From an uncultured Sphingomonadales bacterium (GTDB lineage: Bacteria; Pseudomonadota; Alphaproteobacteria; Sphingomonadales; Sphingomonadaceae): a stretch of 10,808 nucleotides of DNA. Shown here piece by piece: positions 1 to 6,875 of this stretch; position 1 is the first letter of the stretch, and the number at the start of each line of letters is the position of its first letter. The DNA lies in NCBI GenBank assembly GCA_937898535.1, contig CALDKP010000358.1, forward strand, positions 1-10,808, written 5' to 3'. Under the pieces are notes generated by a model. The model was not told the origin of the DNA. It searched no databases and was given only the letters and a program-made list of their open reading frames with translations. The position numbers and the translations under genes are program-made.

Positions 1-89
1 TTGCCCCCAAAAAAGGTAGAATTCAGGAGGAATTGCAAAAGTTTTTTAGGCAGGCTGTTCAAAATATATGATTTAAAATCAGGTATTTA

Positions 90-117
90 CTGACAATAGC
101 GACAAAATTCCCATAAA
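90..117 (+). promoter_or_regulatory. Candidate promoter for the dcw operon (weak)
   Basis: CTGACA at 90-95 matches five of six bases of the sigma-70 type -35 consensus. It is followed after 16 bases by CATAAA (112-117); with an 18-base spacer the -10 would be TAAATT (114-119). Neither -10 is good. A better isolated -10, TATGAT at 67-72, has no convincing -35. The candidate is favoured because its -10 would sit inside the phased CCC runs, an arrangement fitting repression by MraZ. This is inference from consensus matching only. Confidence 0.3.
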
Positions 118-163
118 TTCCCTCTTTTCATCCATAAAATCCCTTGTTATGCCCAGTCATCCA
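104..163 (-). promoter_or_regulatory. Phased repeat array, putative MraZ operator
   Basis: On the + strand, runs of C lie at 110-112, 120-122, 132-133, 141-143, 152-154 and 161-162, so they recur about every 10 bp. AAATTCCC is repeated exactly at 105-112 and 115-122, and a near copy AAAATCCC is at 136-143. CCATAAATTCCCT (111-123) recurs with one change at 132-144, 21 bp on. Read on the - strand these are GGGA or GGAT units of the TGGGN type. In E. coli, MraZ is known to bind TGGGN direct repeats with 5-bp spacers, a 10-bp period, upstream of its own gene. The assignment to MraZ here is inferred from that resemblance and from the position before mraZ. Confidence 0.5.
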
Positions 164-203
164 AGGGGTGGATTCCTGATCATATCGGTCGTTTCGGCGT
201 CCG

Positions 204-225
204 CATGGCGAAGTGCTTCGCCATG
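204..225. repeat. Perfect inverted repeat in the mraZ leader
   Basis: CATGGCGAAG (204-213) is followed by TG and then its exact reverse complement CTTCGCCATG (216-225). As RNA this would form a 9-bp stem with a GTGC loop. CCG (201-203) and CGG (228-230) could extend the stem across a 2-base bulge. No T run follows, so it is not a typical intrinsic terminator. It lies about 40 bases before the mraZ start and could be a protein site, an RNA element or a dispersed repeat. Confidence 0.6.
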
Positions 226-247
226 ATCGGCAATCTGCGCCCTGTTC

Positions 248-254
248 AGGGGGG
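248..254 (+). promoter_or_regulatory. Ribosome binding site of mraZ, within a small hairpin
   Basis: The purine run AGGGGGG is the only Shine-Dalgarno-like sequence before mraZ. It touches the GTG at 254 (no spacing) but is 11 bases before the GTG at 266, which favours the later start. CCCTG (240-244) is complementary to CAGGG (247-251), so the site can fold into a 4-5 bp hairpin that would mask it. Confidence 0.5.
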
Positions 255-265
255 TGTTTCGGACG

Positions 266-754
266 GTGTCAGCGTTGGTGGTCTATGCAGGTTCGGGGGT
301 GTCGGGTGTCGACGCCAAGGGCCGCACGACCATACCCGCCGAAATCCGCGACAGCGTATTGCAATCCAGCGGCAGCAACAGCGTTTGCATTTCGCGCCAC
401 AGCAGCCTTCCTTGCCTCATCGGTTTTGGTAGCGCTGAACGTCTCAAGCTGCGCGCAGATATCGAGGTACAATGGCAAAGCGCCGTTAACCGCGGCACCG
501 ACTTTGACCGCGAACTGGCCGGTGTTTCTGCATCTTCCATCTTTGAAACCGCTTTTGAAGCCAGCGGCCGTTTCGTGCTGTCGCCGATGCTCAAGCATTT
601 TGGCCGCATTGACGACCGCGCATTTTTCTTCGGTGCGACTACGCACTTCATGCTTTGGAACCCTGACGTTTTCCTGAAGGAAGCGCCAGCCGCGTTCAAC
701 CCTGTCAAGGACGAGCTGAACTATTGGCTGTCCCAAGGCAAGCGCGACAAATGA
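266..754 (+). CDS. mraZ: Transcriptional regulator MraZ
   Basis: MraZ is a DNA-binding protein of the AbrB/SpoVT fold that forms rings and regulates the dcw cluster, including its own gene. The product (162 aa from the GTG at 266) has the expected two tandem MraZ domains. The first carries DAKGR at residues 16-20, followed by TTIPAEIR; the second carries EASGR at 98-102, where the usual Asp of the DxxGR motif is Glu. Further family features are the LPCLIGFG stretch and LWNPDVFL near the end of the second domain. Start choice is uncertain: the frame also offers GTG at 254 (166 aa) and GTG at 278, but only 266 has tolerable spacing from AGGGGGG. The stop overlaps the rsmH start as ATGA, so the two are translationally coupled. 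Family identity is secure; autoregulation here is inferred. Confidence 0.93.
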   Translation: MSALVVYAGSGVSGVDAKGRTTIPAEIRDSVLQSSGSNSVCISRHSSLPCLIGFGSAERLKLRADIEVQWQSAVNRGTDFDRELAGVSASSIFETAFEASGRFVLSPMLKHFGRIDDRAFFFGATTHFMLWNPDVFLKEAPAAFNPVKDELNYWLSQGKRDK

Positions 755-1707
755 GCGCTTTAGCCCCCCATATTCCAGTCTTACTGGATGAAGTGATTCA
801 CTCTCTGGCCATCACCCCTGGCGCTGAGATCGTGGATGGTACCTTCGGTGCAGGTGGATACAGCCAAGCGATACTGGCTGGCGGCGCGCGCGTTTACGCG
901 TTCGACCGCGATCCTGATGCACTATCAGAAGGTGCGGACCTTGCAGGCCGCAGTGGAGGCGCATTGCGTCTTTACTCGGCCTGCTTTTCTATCATGGACG
1001 ACGTTTTGATGGCGGACGACATATTGTCGGTCGATGGCGTTGTTCTCGACATCGGTGTGTCGTCAATGCAGCTCGACCGCGCAGAGCGTGGCTTTTCGTT
1101 TCAAAAGGATGGTCCGCTGGATATGCGCATGGCGCAGGACGGCATGTCTGCCGCTGACTTTGTAAACGAAGCCGACGAAGCCGACATTGCGGACATCATT
1201 TATCGTTATGGCGAAGAGCACCGCTCGCGACGCATCGCCCGTGCAATCGTTGCTGCCCGGCCAATCGAAACCACCGCGCAACTCGCGGCCATCGTTCGTA
1301 AAGCAGTCGGTCATAAGCCTGGCGCGCCTAAAGACCCTGCCACCCGGGCTTTTCAGGCGATCCGCATTCATGTGAACCGCGAGTTGGATGAATTGACCGA
1401 CGGATTGGAAGCTGCTGAGCGTATGCTTAAGCCCGGTGGACGGCTGGCGGTCGTCACCTTCCACAGCCTTGAAGATCGGATCGTGAAGCAATTCCTGCGT
1501 CGCCGCAGTGGCGCAGAAAGTGCTGGTTCACGCCATGTCCCAACGGTCGGCAGCGCGGGACCGCAACCCACTTTCGAAAAAGCGGATAAAGCCATTCGCC
1601 CTTCAGAAGCCGAACTTACCCGCAATCCAAGGTCGCGTTCCGCCACTTTGCGATCGGCAACCCGTACACACGCACCCGCATGGGCAACAGGAGGACTGGC
1701 AGCATGA
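751..1707 (+). CDS. rsmH: 16S rRNA (cytosine(1402)-N(4))-methyltransferase RsmH
   Basis: RsmH (MraW) uses S-adenosylmethionine to methylate N4 of C1402 in the decoding centre of 16S rRNA. The 318-aa product is close to the E. coli length (313). Motifs in order: HIPVLLDEV at residues 7-15, the SAM-binding DGTFGAGG at 29-36, AFDRDP shortly after, the LDIGVSSMQLD segment, RAERGFSF, AIRIHVNREL, and FHSLEDR at 237-243. The frame stays open upstream to a TTG at 724, but the ATG at 751 gives the normal N terminus and an ATGA overlap with mraZ. The nearest Shine-Dalgarno-like AAGG (735-738) is 12 bases away, so initiation probably depends on ribosomes ending mraZ. Lying second after mraZ is its standard dcw position. 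Confidence 0.97.
   Translation: MSALAPHIPVLLDEVIHSLAITPGAEIVDGTFGAGGYSQAILAGGARVYAFDRDPDALSEGADLAGRSGGALRLYSACFSIMDDVLMADDILSVDGVVLDIGVSSMQLDRAERGFSFQKDGPLDMRMAQDGMSAADFVNEADEADIADIIYRYGEEHRSRRIARAIVAARPIETTAQLAAIVRKAVGHKPGAPKDPATRAFQAIRIHVNRELDELTDGLEAAERMLKPGGRLAVVTFHSLEDRIVKQFLRRRSGAESAGSRHVPTVGSAGPQPTFEKADKAIRPSEAELTRNPRSRSATLRSATRTHAPAWATGGLAA
1689..1695 (+). promoter_or_regulatory. Strong ribosome binding site of ftsL
   Basis: AGGAGGA inside the 3' end of rsmH lies 8 bases before the ATG at 1704. It fixes that start over the in-frame ATG at 1680. It is the best Shine-Dalgarno sequence in front of any gene in the window. Confidence 0.85.
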
Positions 1708-2330
1708 GTCTCGCCATGAAAAGACTTAAGAACCTGGGCTGGCTTGCGCTGGTGTTCATGGTTGCGATCCTGTTGTACCCGCTGTCGCTTAATGTTGCCG
1801 CGACACACAGTGACCTTGTCGCGGTTGACCGTGAAATTTTGGAAACAAAGCGTGAGATCAGCTTTCTTCAGGCTGAAATTCGCACGCGCGCCAGCCTGCA
1901 GCAGTTGGAAGAGTGGAACGAACTTTTGTACGGCTATCAGCCCCCATCGGCGGACCAATTTGTCAATGGCGAAGCTGCGCTTGCTGGCCTGACCGGCGAT
2001 CTTCCTGATACAAAGCCCGTCATGATGGCTGCTGCAAATATCCCTGCGCCACAAGTTGTTGCCGAACCTGAGGTTGCGCCGGAAGATATCGTTGAAACGC
2101 CAAAGCCGGCAGCTCCAAAGGCCGCTGCAACTAAGGCTGTTGCCACGAAACTTGCGGCCAACGACGTTCAAATCTTTGCCAACCCTGTAAAGCGTGCTGC
2201 GGCCAAAGTAGAAGCTCCGAAAGTAGAGCAGAGCCGCACCGAGCGTTTGGCGCGGATGGATGAAAAGCTTTTGTCGGACGACCTCTTGCGCGATATTTCG
2301 GCAAAAGCTGCTAAAGAACGCCGTCGTTAA
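1704..2330 (+). CDS. ftsL: Cell division protein FtsL, long form
   Basis: This is a bitopic inner-membrane protein in the ftsL position between rsmH and ftsI. Residues 1-10 are basic and cytoplasmic, 11-31 form a single hydrophobic segment, and 34-70 are a predicted periplasmic coiled coil rich in Leu, Ile, Glu and Arg. This is the FtsL plan; FtsL with FtsB and FtsQ recruits and activates FtsW-FtsI at the septum. At 208 aa it is much longer than E. coli FtsL (about 120 aa). Residues about 101-175 are an Ala/Pro/Lys/Val-rich linker, and 177-208 (starting SRTERLARMDEKLL, ending KERRR) look like a charged amphipathic helix. The start at 1704 overlaps the rsmH stop as ATGA; the stop shares one base with the ftsI start. 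FtsL sequences diverge strongly, so the name rests on topology and position. Confidence 0.8.
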   Translation: MSLAMKRLKNLGWLALVFMVAILLYPLSLNVAATHSDLVAVDREILETKREISFLQAEIRTRASLQQLEEWNELLYGYQPPSADQFVNGEAALAGLTGDLPDTKPVMMAAANIPAPQVVAEPEVAPEDIVETPKPAAPKAAATKAVATKLAANDVQIFANPVKRAAAKVEAPKVEQSRTERLARMDEKLLSDDLLRDISAKAAKERRR

Positions 2331-4066
2331 TGACGCCGCAAACGGCCCGCACCACGACCCGTAAAAGCGGCGTCGGTACGCCTCCGTTTGCAGCGCACGG
2401 TTTTTGGCGGCTGCTGGTTTTGCTCGCCGCTTTTGGCATGTTCGTTATCTTGCTCATCGGGCGATTGGCGACACTCGCCTTGTTTGAAAGCTCGCGGGCT
2501 TATGGTGCAACCAGCACGGAATATGTGCCCGAGCGTGGCGATATCGTTGACCGCAACGGCATTCCGCTGGCGCGTAGTATCTATGGCTACGCCATTTGGG
2601 TGAAGCCCGCTGACCTGCTGGGCGACCGCAAGCAATTGGCTAACCAGCTTGCCGCCATCTTCCCCGACACACCGGCTGCAGAATTTTATGCCAAGTTGAC
2701 CGCTGACAAACCCGGCTATCTGCGCAAGCGCGCACTGCCCGAGCAAGTCAAGCAGGTCCACGACCTTGGCGAGATTGCCATTGAATTCCCGCGTGAGGCA
2801 ACGCGTCTGTACCCGCAGCACGATATGGCAGCGCACGTCCTCGGCTTTGTGAACCGCGATGGCCGCGGCGCGATGGGGATGGATCGGGTCATGAACGATT
2901 ACCTGCGCGACCCTTCGAAACGCTCGACCCCGTTGAACTTGGCGTTGGATGTCCGCGTGCAGGCCGCGCTTGAAAGCGAGCTTGCTTCGGGCATGACTGC
3001 AACGAACGCAAAAGGTGGAGCTGGCGTCATATTGGATGTTGCGACAGGTGAAGTAATCGCCATGGCAACATTGCCTTCGTTCAACCCCAACCGACCTTCG
3101 TTCGCGAATATTCCGGACCTTGGACAACCGATCGTTGATGGCCGCTACCCCATTTCGCGGCAAACGAACAACGTCACGAACCGCGTGTATGAACTTGGCT
3201 CCACCTTCAAACCGCTGACCGTGGCTGCTGCGTTGGACGCAGGCACGGTGCGTGACTTGTCCGTACGGTATGATGCGACCAAGCCACTTCAATTCGGCAG
3301 GTTCAAGATCCGGGATTCGCATTCGTCGGACCGCTGGCTGAACACGCCCGAAGCGTTGATCCACAGTTCGAATATTGTGACCGCGCAAATTGCCGACAAA
3401 TTGGGTGCCGCCCGAATGGATGCGATGTTGCGTAATATGCATTTTAACGCGCGCCCCGACATCGAATTGGCAGAAAAGGCCATGCCGCTCTATCCCAAAT
3501 CATGGGATCGCCTGACCAATATGACGGTGGGCTTCGGACATGGTATCGCGGTTACACCCATGCATTTGGCCAGCGCTTATGCGGCGATGGTCAATGGCGG
3601 CATTTATCGCCCGGCCACGATGTTCAAGATGAAATCCGATGCCAAAATTCCCGGCAAGCGCGTCTTTACCGCTGCGACCAGCGCACGGATGCGTCAGCTG
3701 ATGCGGATGATTGTCGTCGACGGCACAGGCAACCAAGCCGACGCCTTGGGCTATCGCGTGGGCGGCAAGACAGGATCGGCGGAAACACCGGGCGTTGGCG
3801 GTTACAACCGTACGCTCGTTGTTTCGACCTTTGCGGCAGCGTTCCCGATGGACAATCCGCGTTATGTTGTGCTTGCCATGCTGGACGAGCCACAGGGCAC
3901 TGAAGCCTCAAGCTTTCAGCGGACGGCTGGCTTTACAGCAGCGCCAGTGGTTCGGAAGACGATTACACGCGTCGGTCCATTGATGGGAATTATTCCTGAC
4001 ATGAAACGCGATGTTGATGTATCGGAACTCATGCCTTTATTGTGGAAGGCGAAGGGAGAGCAATAG
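2330..4066 (+). CDS. ftsI: Septal peptidoglycan D,D-transpeptidase FtsI (PBP3)
   Basis: FtsI is the class B penicillin-binding protein that cross-links new peptidoglycan at the division septum, working with FtsW. The 578-aa product has a cytoplasmic N terminus, one membrane anchor at about residues 25-48, the dimerisation/pedestal domain starting around VPERGDIVDRNG, and a C-terminal transpeptidase domain. All three active-site motifs are present: S291-T-F-K294 with the nucleophile Ser291, S346-S-N348, and K480-T-G482. Length and domain order are normal and there is no PASTA domain. The start forms TAATG with the ftsL stop (1-bp overlap). No good Shine-Dalgarno sequence precedes it, so reinitiation after ftsL is likely. 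Its stop in turn shares a base with the murE GTG. Confidence 0.97.
   Translation: MTPQTARTTTRKSGVGTPPFAAHGFWRLLVLLAAFGMFVILLIGRLATLALFESSRAYGATSTEYVPERGDIVDRNGIPLARSIYGYAIWVKPADLLGDRKQLANQLAAIFPDTPAAEFYAKLTADKPGYLRKRALPEQVKQVHDLGEIAIEFPREATRLYPQHDMAAHVLGFVNRDGRGAMGMDRVMNDYLRDPSKRSTPLNLALDVRVQAALESELASGMTATNAKGGAGVILDVATGEVIAMATLPSFNPNRPSFANIPDLGQPIVDGRYPISRQTNNVTNRVYELGSTFKPLTVAAALDAGTVRDLSVRYDATKPLQFGRFKIRDSHSSDRWLNTPEALIHSSNIVTAQIADKLGAARMDAMLRNMHFNARPDIELAEKAMPLYPKSWDRLTNMTVGFGHGIAVTPMHLASAYAAMVNGGIYRPATMFKMKSDAKIPGKRVFTAATSARMRQLMRMIVVDGTGNQADALGYRVGGKTGSAETPGVGGYNRTLVVSTFAAAFPMDNPRYVVLAMLDEPQGTEASSFQRTAGFTAAPVVRKTITRVGPLMGIIPDMKRDVDVSELMPLLWKAKGEQ
4052..4058 (+). promoter_or_regulatory. 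Ribosome binding site of murE
   Basis: AAGGGAG near the end of ftsI lies 7 bases before the GTG at 4066. It decides that GTG over the in-frame GTG at 4042, which would add eight residues and a long overlap with ftsI. Confidence 0.7.
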
Positions 4067-5493
4067 TGAAGCTCGGGCAATTGGTAAGCGATGCCGATCC
4101 GGCATTTGCCGACAGAACAGTGACCGGCTTTGCCATCGACCATCGGAAGATTGCGCCCGGAACGGTTTTTGGTGCCTTTACGGGCGCCAGTTTCAACGGC
4201 GAAGATTTCATCGATGCCGCGATTGCCGCGGGTGCGGTGGCTATCGTCGCGCGTCCGGAGGCAAAAGTCACAGGCGCCTTGCATATCGCAGATGCGGAAC
4301 CACGCCGCGCCTTTGCGCAACTGGCTGCGTCATATTTTCGTCCCTTTCCCGGGCAGATTGCAGCCGTCACGGGCACAAATGGCAAGACATCAACCGCTGA
4401 ACTCACCCGGCAGCTTTGGCGTATGGCGGGGCACAATGCGGCGTCGATCGGCACATTGGGCATTACAACGGCGTCTGACCAAACAACGACCGGGCTGACA
4501 ACGCCCGACATCGTGACCTTTCTTGCGAACATGTCTGGTCTGGCCCGCGAAGGCGTAAGCCACGCGATATTTGAAGCGTCGAGCCACGGTCTGTCGCAAT
4601 ATCGCAGCGAAGGGGTTCGGGTTTCGGTGGCCGCATTCACGAATTTGAGCCGCGATCACCTTGATTATCATGGCACGATGGAAAGCTATTTCGACGCGAA
4701 GATGCGTTTGTTCGACGAGGTTGTCGATGAAAATGGCTGCGCCGTCATCTGGGCAGACGATGTCTGGTCGGATCAAGTCATTGCACGGGCGCGTAAACGC
4801 GACCTGCGGATGATTACCGTGGGCGAAAAGGGCAAGGGTGTGCAATTGCTCTCGCGCGAAGCCACGCAGCTTGGCCAAACACTTGAGCTGCGGATTCAGG
4901 GCGACGTGTACAAAGTGAAGTTACCGCTGATCGGAGCTTATCAAGCCGCAAACGCGCTTGTCGCCGCTGGCGTCGTGATGGCGAGTGGCGGCGACGTGGA
5001 AAGCCTGCTGTCGCATCTCGCGCGGTTGCAGCCCGTCCGTGGCCGACTGGAGCGCGCCGTCATTACCAAGAGCGGCGCACCCGTCTATGTCGATTATGCG
5101 CACACGCCCGACGGCCTACGCGCGGCAATCGCGGCATTGCGTCCGCATACAAAGGGCAAGCTGATCACGGTCTTTGGCGCAGGTGGTGACCGCGATACGG
5201 GCAAGCGTCCGGAAATGGGTGCGGTTGCGGTTGCGGATTCCGACGTCGTGATCGTCACCGACGATAATCCACGCAGTGAAGATCCATCGCTCATTCGCGC
5301 AGACATCATGGCCGGCGCGCCCGGCGCACATGAAATTGGCGACCGGCGCTATGCCATTGCCTTTGCCATCGAACATGCCGAACCCGATGATATCGTCCTG
5401 ATCGCGGGCAAGGGGCACGAACAGGGGCAAATCATCATGGGCCGCGTTTTACCGTTTGACGATGTCGAAGTCGCGCGGGAATGTGCAGCATGA
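4066..5493 (+). CDS. murE: UDP-MurNAc-L-Ala-D-Glu:meso-DAP ligase MurE
   Basis: MurE is the cytoplasmic ATP-dependent ligase that adds the third stem-peptide residue to UDP-MurNAc-L-Ala-D-Glu. The 475-aa product shows the Mur ligase plan: an N-terminal UDP-binding domain, a central ATPase domain with the P-loop TGTNGKT at residues 102-108, and a C-terminal domain. Lys212 in SYFDAKMRLF is at the place of the carbamylated lysine. The C-terminal D400-N-P-R403 is the motif linked to meso-diaminopimelate rather than lysine. The GHE stretch near the end (GKGHEQGQ) is also typical. The start is GTG, overlapping the ftsI stop by one base (TAGTG) and preceded by AAGGGAG. The stop overlaps murF as ATGA. 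Confidence 0.97.
   Translation: MKLGQLVSDADPAFADRTVTGFAIDHRKIAPGTVFGAFTGASFNGEDFIDAAIAAGAVAIVARPEAKVTGALHIADAEPRRAFAQLAASYFRPFPGQIAAVTGTNGKTSTAELTRQLWRMAGHNAASIGTLGITTASDQTTTGLTTPDIVTFLANMSGLAREGVSHAIFEASSHGLSQYRSEGVRVSVAAFTNLSRDHLDYHGTMESYFDAKMRLFDEVVDENGCAVIWADDVWSDQVIARARKRDLRMITVGEKGKGVQLLSREATQLGQTLELRIQGDVYKVKLPLIGAYQAANALVAAGVVMASGGDVESLLSHLARLQPVRGRLERAVITKSGAPVYVDYAHTPDGLRAAIAALRPHTKGKLITVFGAGGDRDTGKRPEMGAVAVADSDVVIVTDDNPRSEDPSLIRADIMAGAPGAHEIGDRRYAIAFAIEHAEPDDIVLIAGKGHEQGQIIMGRVLPFDDVEVARECAA
5477..5480 (+). promoter_or_regulatory. Ribosome binding site deciding the murF start
   Basis: GGGA at 5477-5480 lies 9 bases before the ATG at 5490 and directly abuts the in-frame ATG at 5481. 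Spacing and the ATGA overlap with murE both favour 5490. Confidence 0.55.
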
Positions 5494-6875
5494 CGCCCTT
5501 GTGGACTTTTGAAGAATTGCTGGCCGCGACCGGCGGGACAGCTGCCGGACATTTTGACGTCCATGGTGTTGCGTTCGATTCCCGCGAAATCGGGGCAGGG
5601 GATTTGTTCTTTGCGCTCAAGGGTGCCGAAACGGATGGACATCGGTTCATCGAGACAGCATTTGCCAATGGCGCGGCCGGCGCGATCGTTTCGCAGCCGG
5701 TGCCTTTTCCGCATATTCTGGTCAGCGACACGATGCAGGCGCTTGAGGCGCTTGGCCATGCGTCACGCGCACGGACCAAGGCCAAGATTATCGGCGTAAC
5801 GGGTTCTGCGGGTAAAACGGGAACCAAAGAAGCGCTCTATGCTGCGCTGGACCGTTATTCACGCGGGCGCGCACACCGGTCGGTCAAAAGTTATAACAAC
5901 CATGTCGGCGTACCGCTCAGCCTCGCGCGTATGCCCGCAGACTGCGACTTCGGCATTTTCGAGATGGGCATGAACCATGCCGGTGAAATGCGCGCGCTCA
6001 GCAAGATTGTGCGCCCTGACGTCGCGATCATCACCACCATTGCCCCGGCGCACATCGAGTTTTTCAAGGATGAAGGCGCCATTGCGGATGCCAAGGCCGA
6101 GATATTTGAAGGATTGGCCGAAGGTGGCACTGCCATCTTGCCCGCCGATAGTCCGCATTATGCGCGGCTTCGTGCCGCGGCCGAACATTATGCCGGCAAC
6201 ATCATGTCCTTTGGCTTTAGCGCGGATGCCGATGTCCGCGTGGTCGACCATATGCAGGCAGAAGGGGGCACGCTGATCACCGCGAAAGTGCGTGAGAATA
6301 TGCTGTCCTTCACGCTGTCGCAACCCGGAGAGCATTGGATTGCCAACAGCATGGCGGTTTTGGGAGCGGTTTCGGCCGCAGGCGGGGATCTGGCTTCGGC
6401 TGGCCTTGCCATGGCGGAAATGGGCGGCCTTGCCGGACGCGGCGCGCGCCATATCATCCGCATTGGGGATGGTACTGGCCATCTCATTGACGAAAGCTAC
6501 AACGCCAACCCTGCATCCATGCTGGCGACGATCGGTCAGTTGGGACAAGCATCCGGTGGCCGCCGGATTGCTGTTTTGGGCGCGATGAAGGAACTCGGTG
6601 CCAAAAGTGCGCATTATCACAGCGCGCTCGCCGCACCCTTGGCCGCCGCAAAGGTAGATTTTGCACTGCTCGTCGGTCAAGAGATGGAAATTCTCGCCGA
6701 AGAGTTGAAAGCAGGGGTTGAGGGGCCAGCCAATTTCGCGCATTGCGCGACCGCGCAGGAGGCATTGGCCCTTCTGCAAAATTATCTTTGCGCATCAGAC
6801 ACGATATTGGTCAAAGGTTCCAATAGTATGGGACTTTCCTCCATCGTCAGCGCGCTGACGGGTGGGAAAAACTAA
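5490..6875 (+). CDS. murF: UDP-MurNAc-tripeptide:D-Ala-D-Ala ligase MurF
   Basis: MurF completes the cytoplasmic UDP-MurNAc-pentapeptide by joining D-Ala-D-Ala in an ATP-dependent reaction. The 461-aa product has the three Mur ligase domains. Visible motifs are the N-terminal VAFDSREI, the P-loop TGSAGKT at residues 104-110, SYNNHVGVP from residue 134, EMGMNHAGE at 158-166, and DESYNANP at 334-341. Together these separate MurF from MurE and MurD. Length is normal. A second ATG at 5481 would add three residues, but 5490 has the better Shine-Dalgarno spacing and the ATGA overlap with murE. The stop shares one base with the mraY start (TAATG). Confidence 0.97.
   Translation: MTPLWTFEELLAATGGTAAGHFDVHGVAFDSREIGAGDLFFALKGAETDGHRFIETAFANGAAGAIVSQPVPFPHILVSDTMQALEALGHASRARTKAKIIGVTGSAGKTGTKEALYAALDRYSRGRAHRSVKSYNNHVGVPLSLARMPADCDFGIFEMGMNHAGEMRALSKIVRPDVAIITTIAPAHIEFFKDEGAIADAKAEIFEGLAEGGTAILPADSPHYARLRAAAEHYAGNIMSFGFSADADVRVVDHMQAEGGTLITAKVRENMLSFTLSQPGEHWIANSMAVLGAVSAAGGDLASAGLAMAEMGGLAGRGARHIIRIGDGTGHLIDESYNANPASMLATIGQLGQASGGRRIAVLGAMKELGAKSAHYHSALAAPLAAAKVDFALLVGQEMEILAEELKAGVEGPANFAHCATAQEALALLQNYLCASDTILVKGSNSMGLSSIVSALTGGKN

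Larger units (their letters stand above)
1..265 (+). other. AT-rich leader upstream of the dcw operon
   Basis: This stretch has no credible gene. Positions 1 to about 150 are clearly richer in A and T than the coding DNA that follows, with several A and T runs (for example 9-14, 37-40, 42-47 and 61-64). It contains the only room for a promoter serving the genes to its right, since all later junctions overlap or nearly touch. Visible elements are phased CCC runs at 104-163, a promoter-like pair at 90-117, an inverted repeat at 204-225 and a short hairpin over the mraZ ribosome binding site at 240-251. An AGGAGGA at 25-31 is not followed by any open frame of useful length. What lies left of position 1 cannot be seen. 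Confidence 0.7.

Noticed and set aside
25..71. AGGAGGA at 25-31 followed by a TTG at 33, a possible small leader gene
   Set aside because: The TTG is only one base from the purine run and the frame closes after about a dozen codons. The ATG at 68 is followed by a stop two codons later.
159..173. Short inverted repeat ATCCA / TGGAT around AGGGG, a possible terminator or operator
   Set aside because: Five-base arms are expected by chance at this rate, there is no T run, and part of it already belongs to the phased CCC array.
205..432. A 75-codon open frame starting at the ATG inside the inverted repeat, out of frame with mraZ
   Set aside because: It has no Shine-Dalgarno sequence, low-complexity Arg/Gln-rich translation and no family resemblance, and it overlaps mraZ, whose motifs are clear in the other frame. 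The leader-peptide idea has no support beyond the open frame.
724..750. Upstream extension of rsmH to the TTG at 724
   Set aside because: It would add nine non-conserved residues and lose the ATGA junction with mraZ; the ATG at 751 gives the normal RsmH N terminus.
2327..3442. Long minus-strand open frame opposite ftsI (371 codons), and other long antisense frames opposite rsmH, murE, murF and murD
   Set aside because: They lie fully opposite genes with complete catalytic motifs. Their translations are rich in Arg, His and Cys without recognisable domains, as expected from codon bias on the complementary strand.
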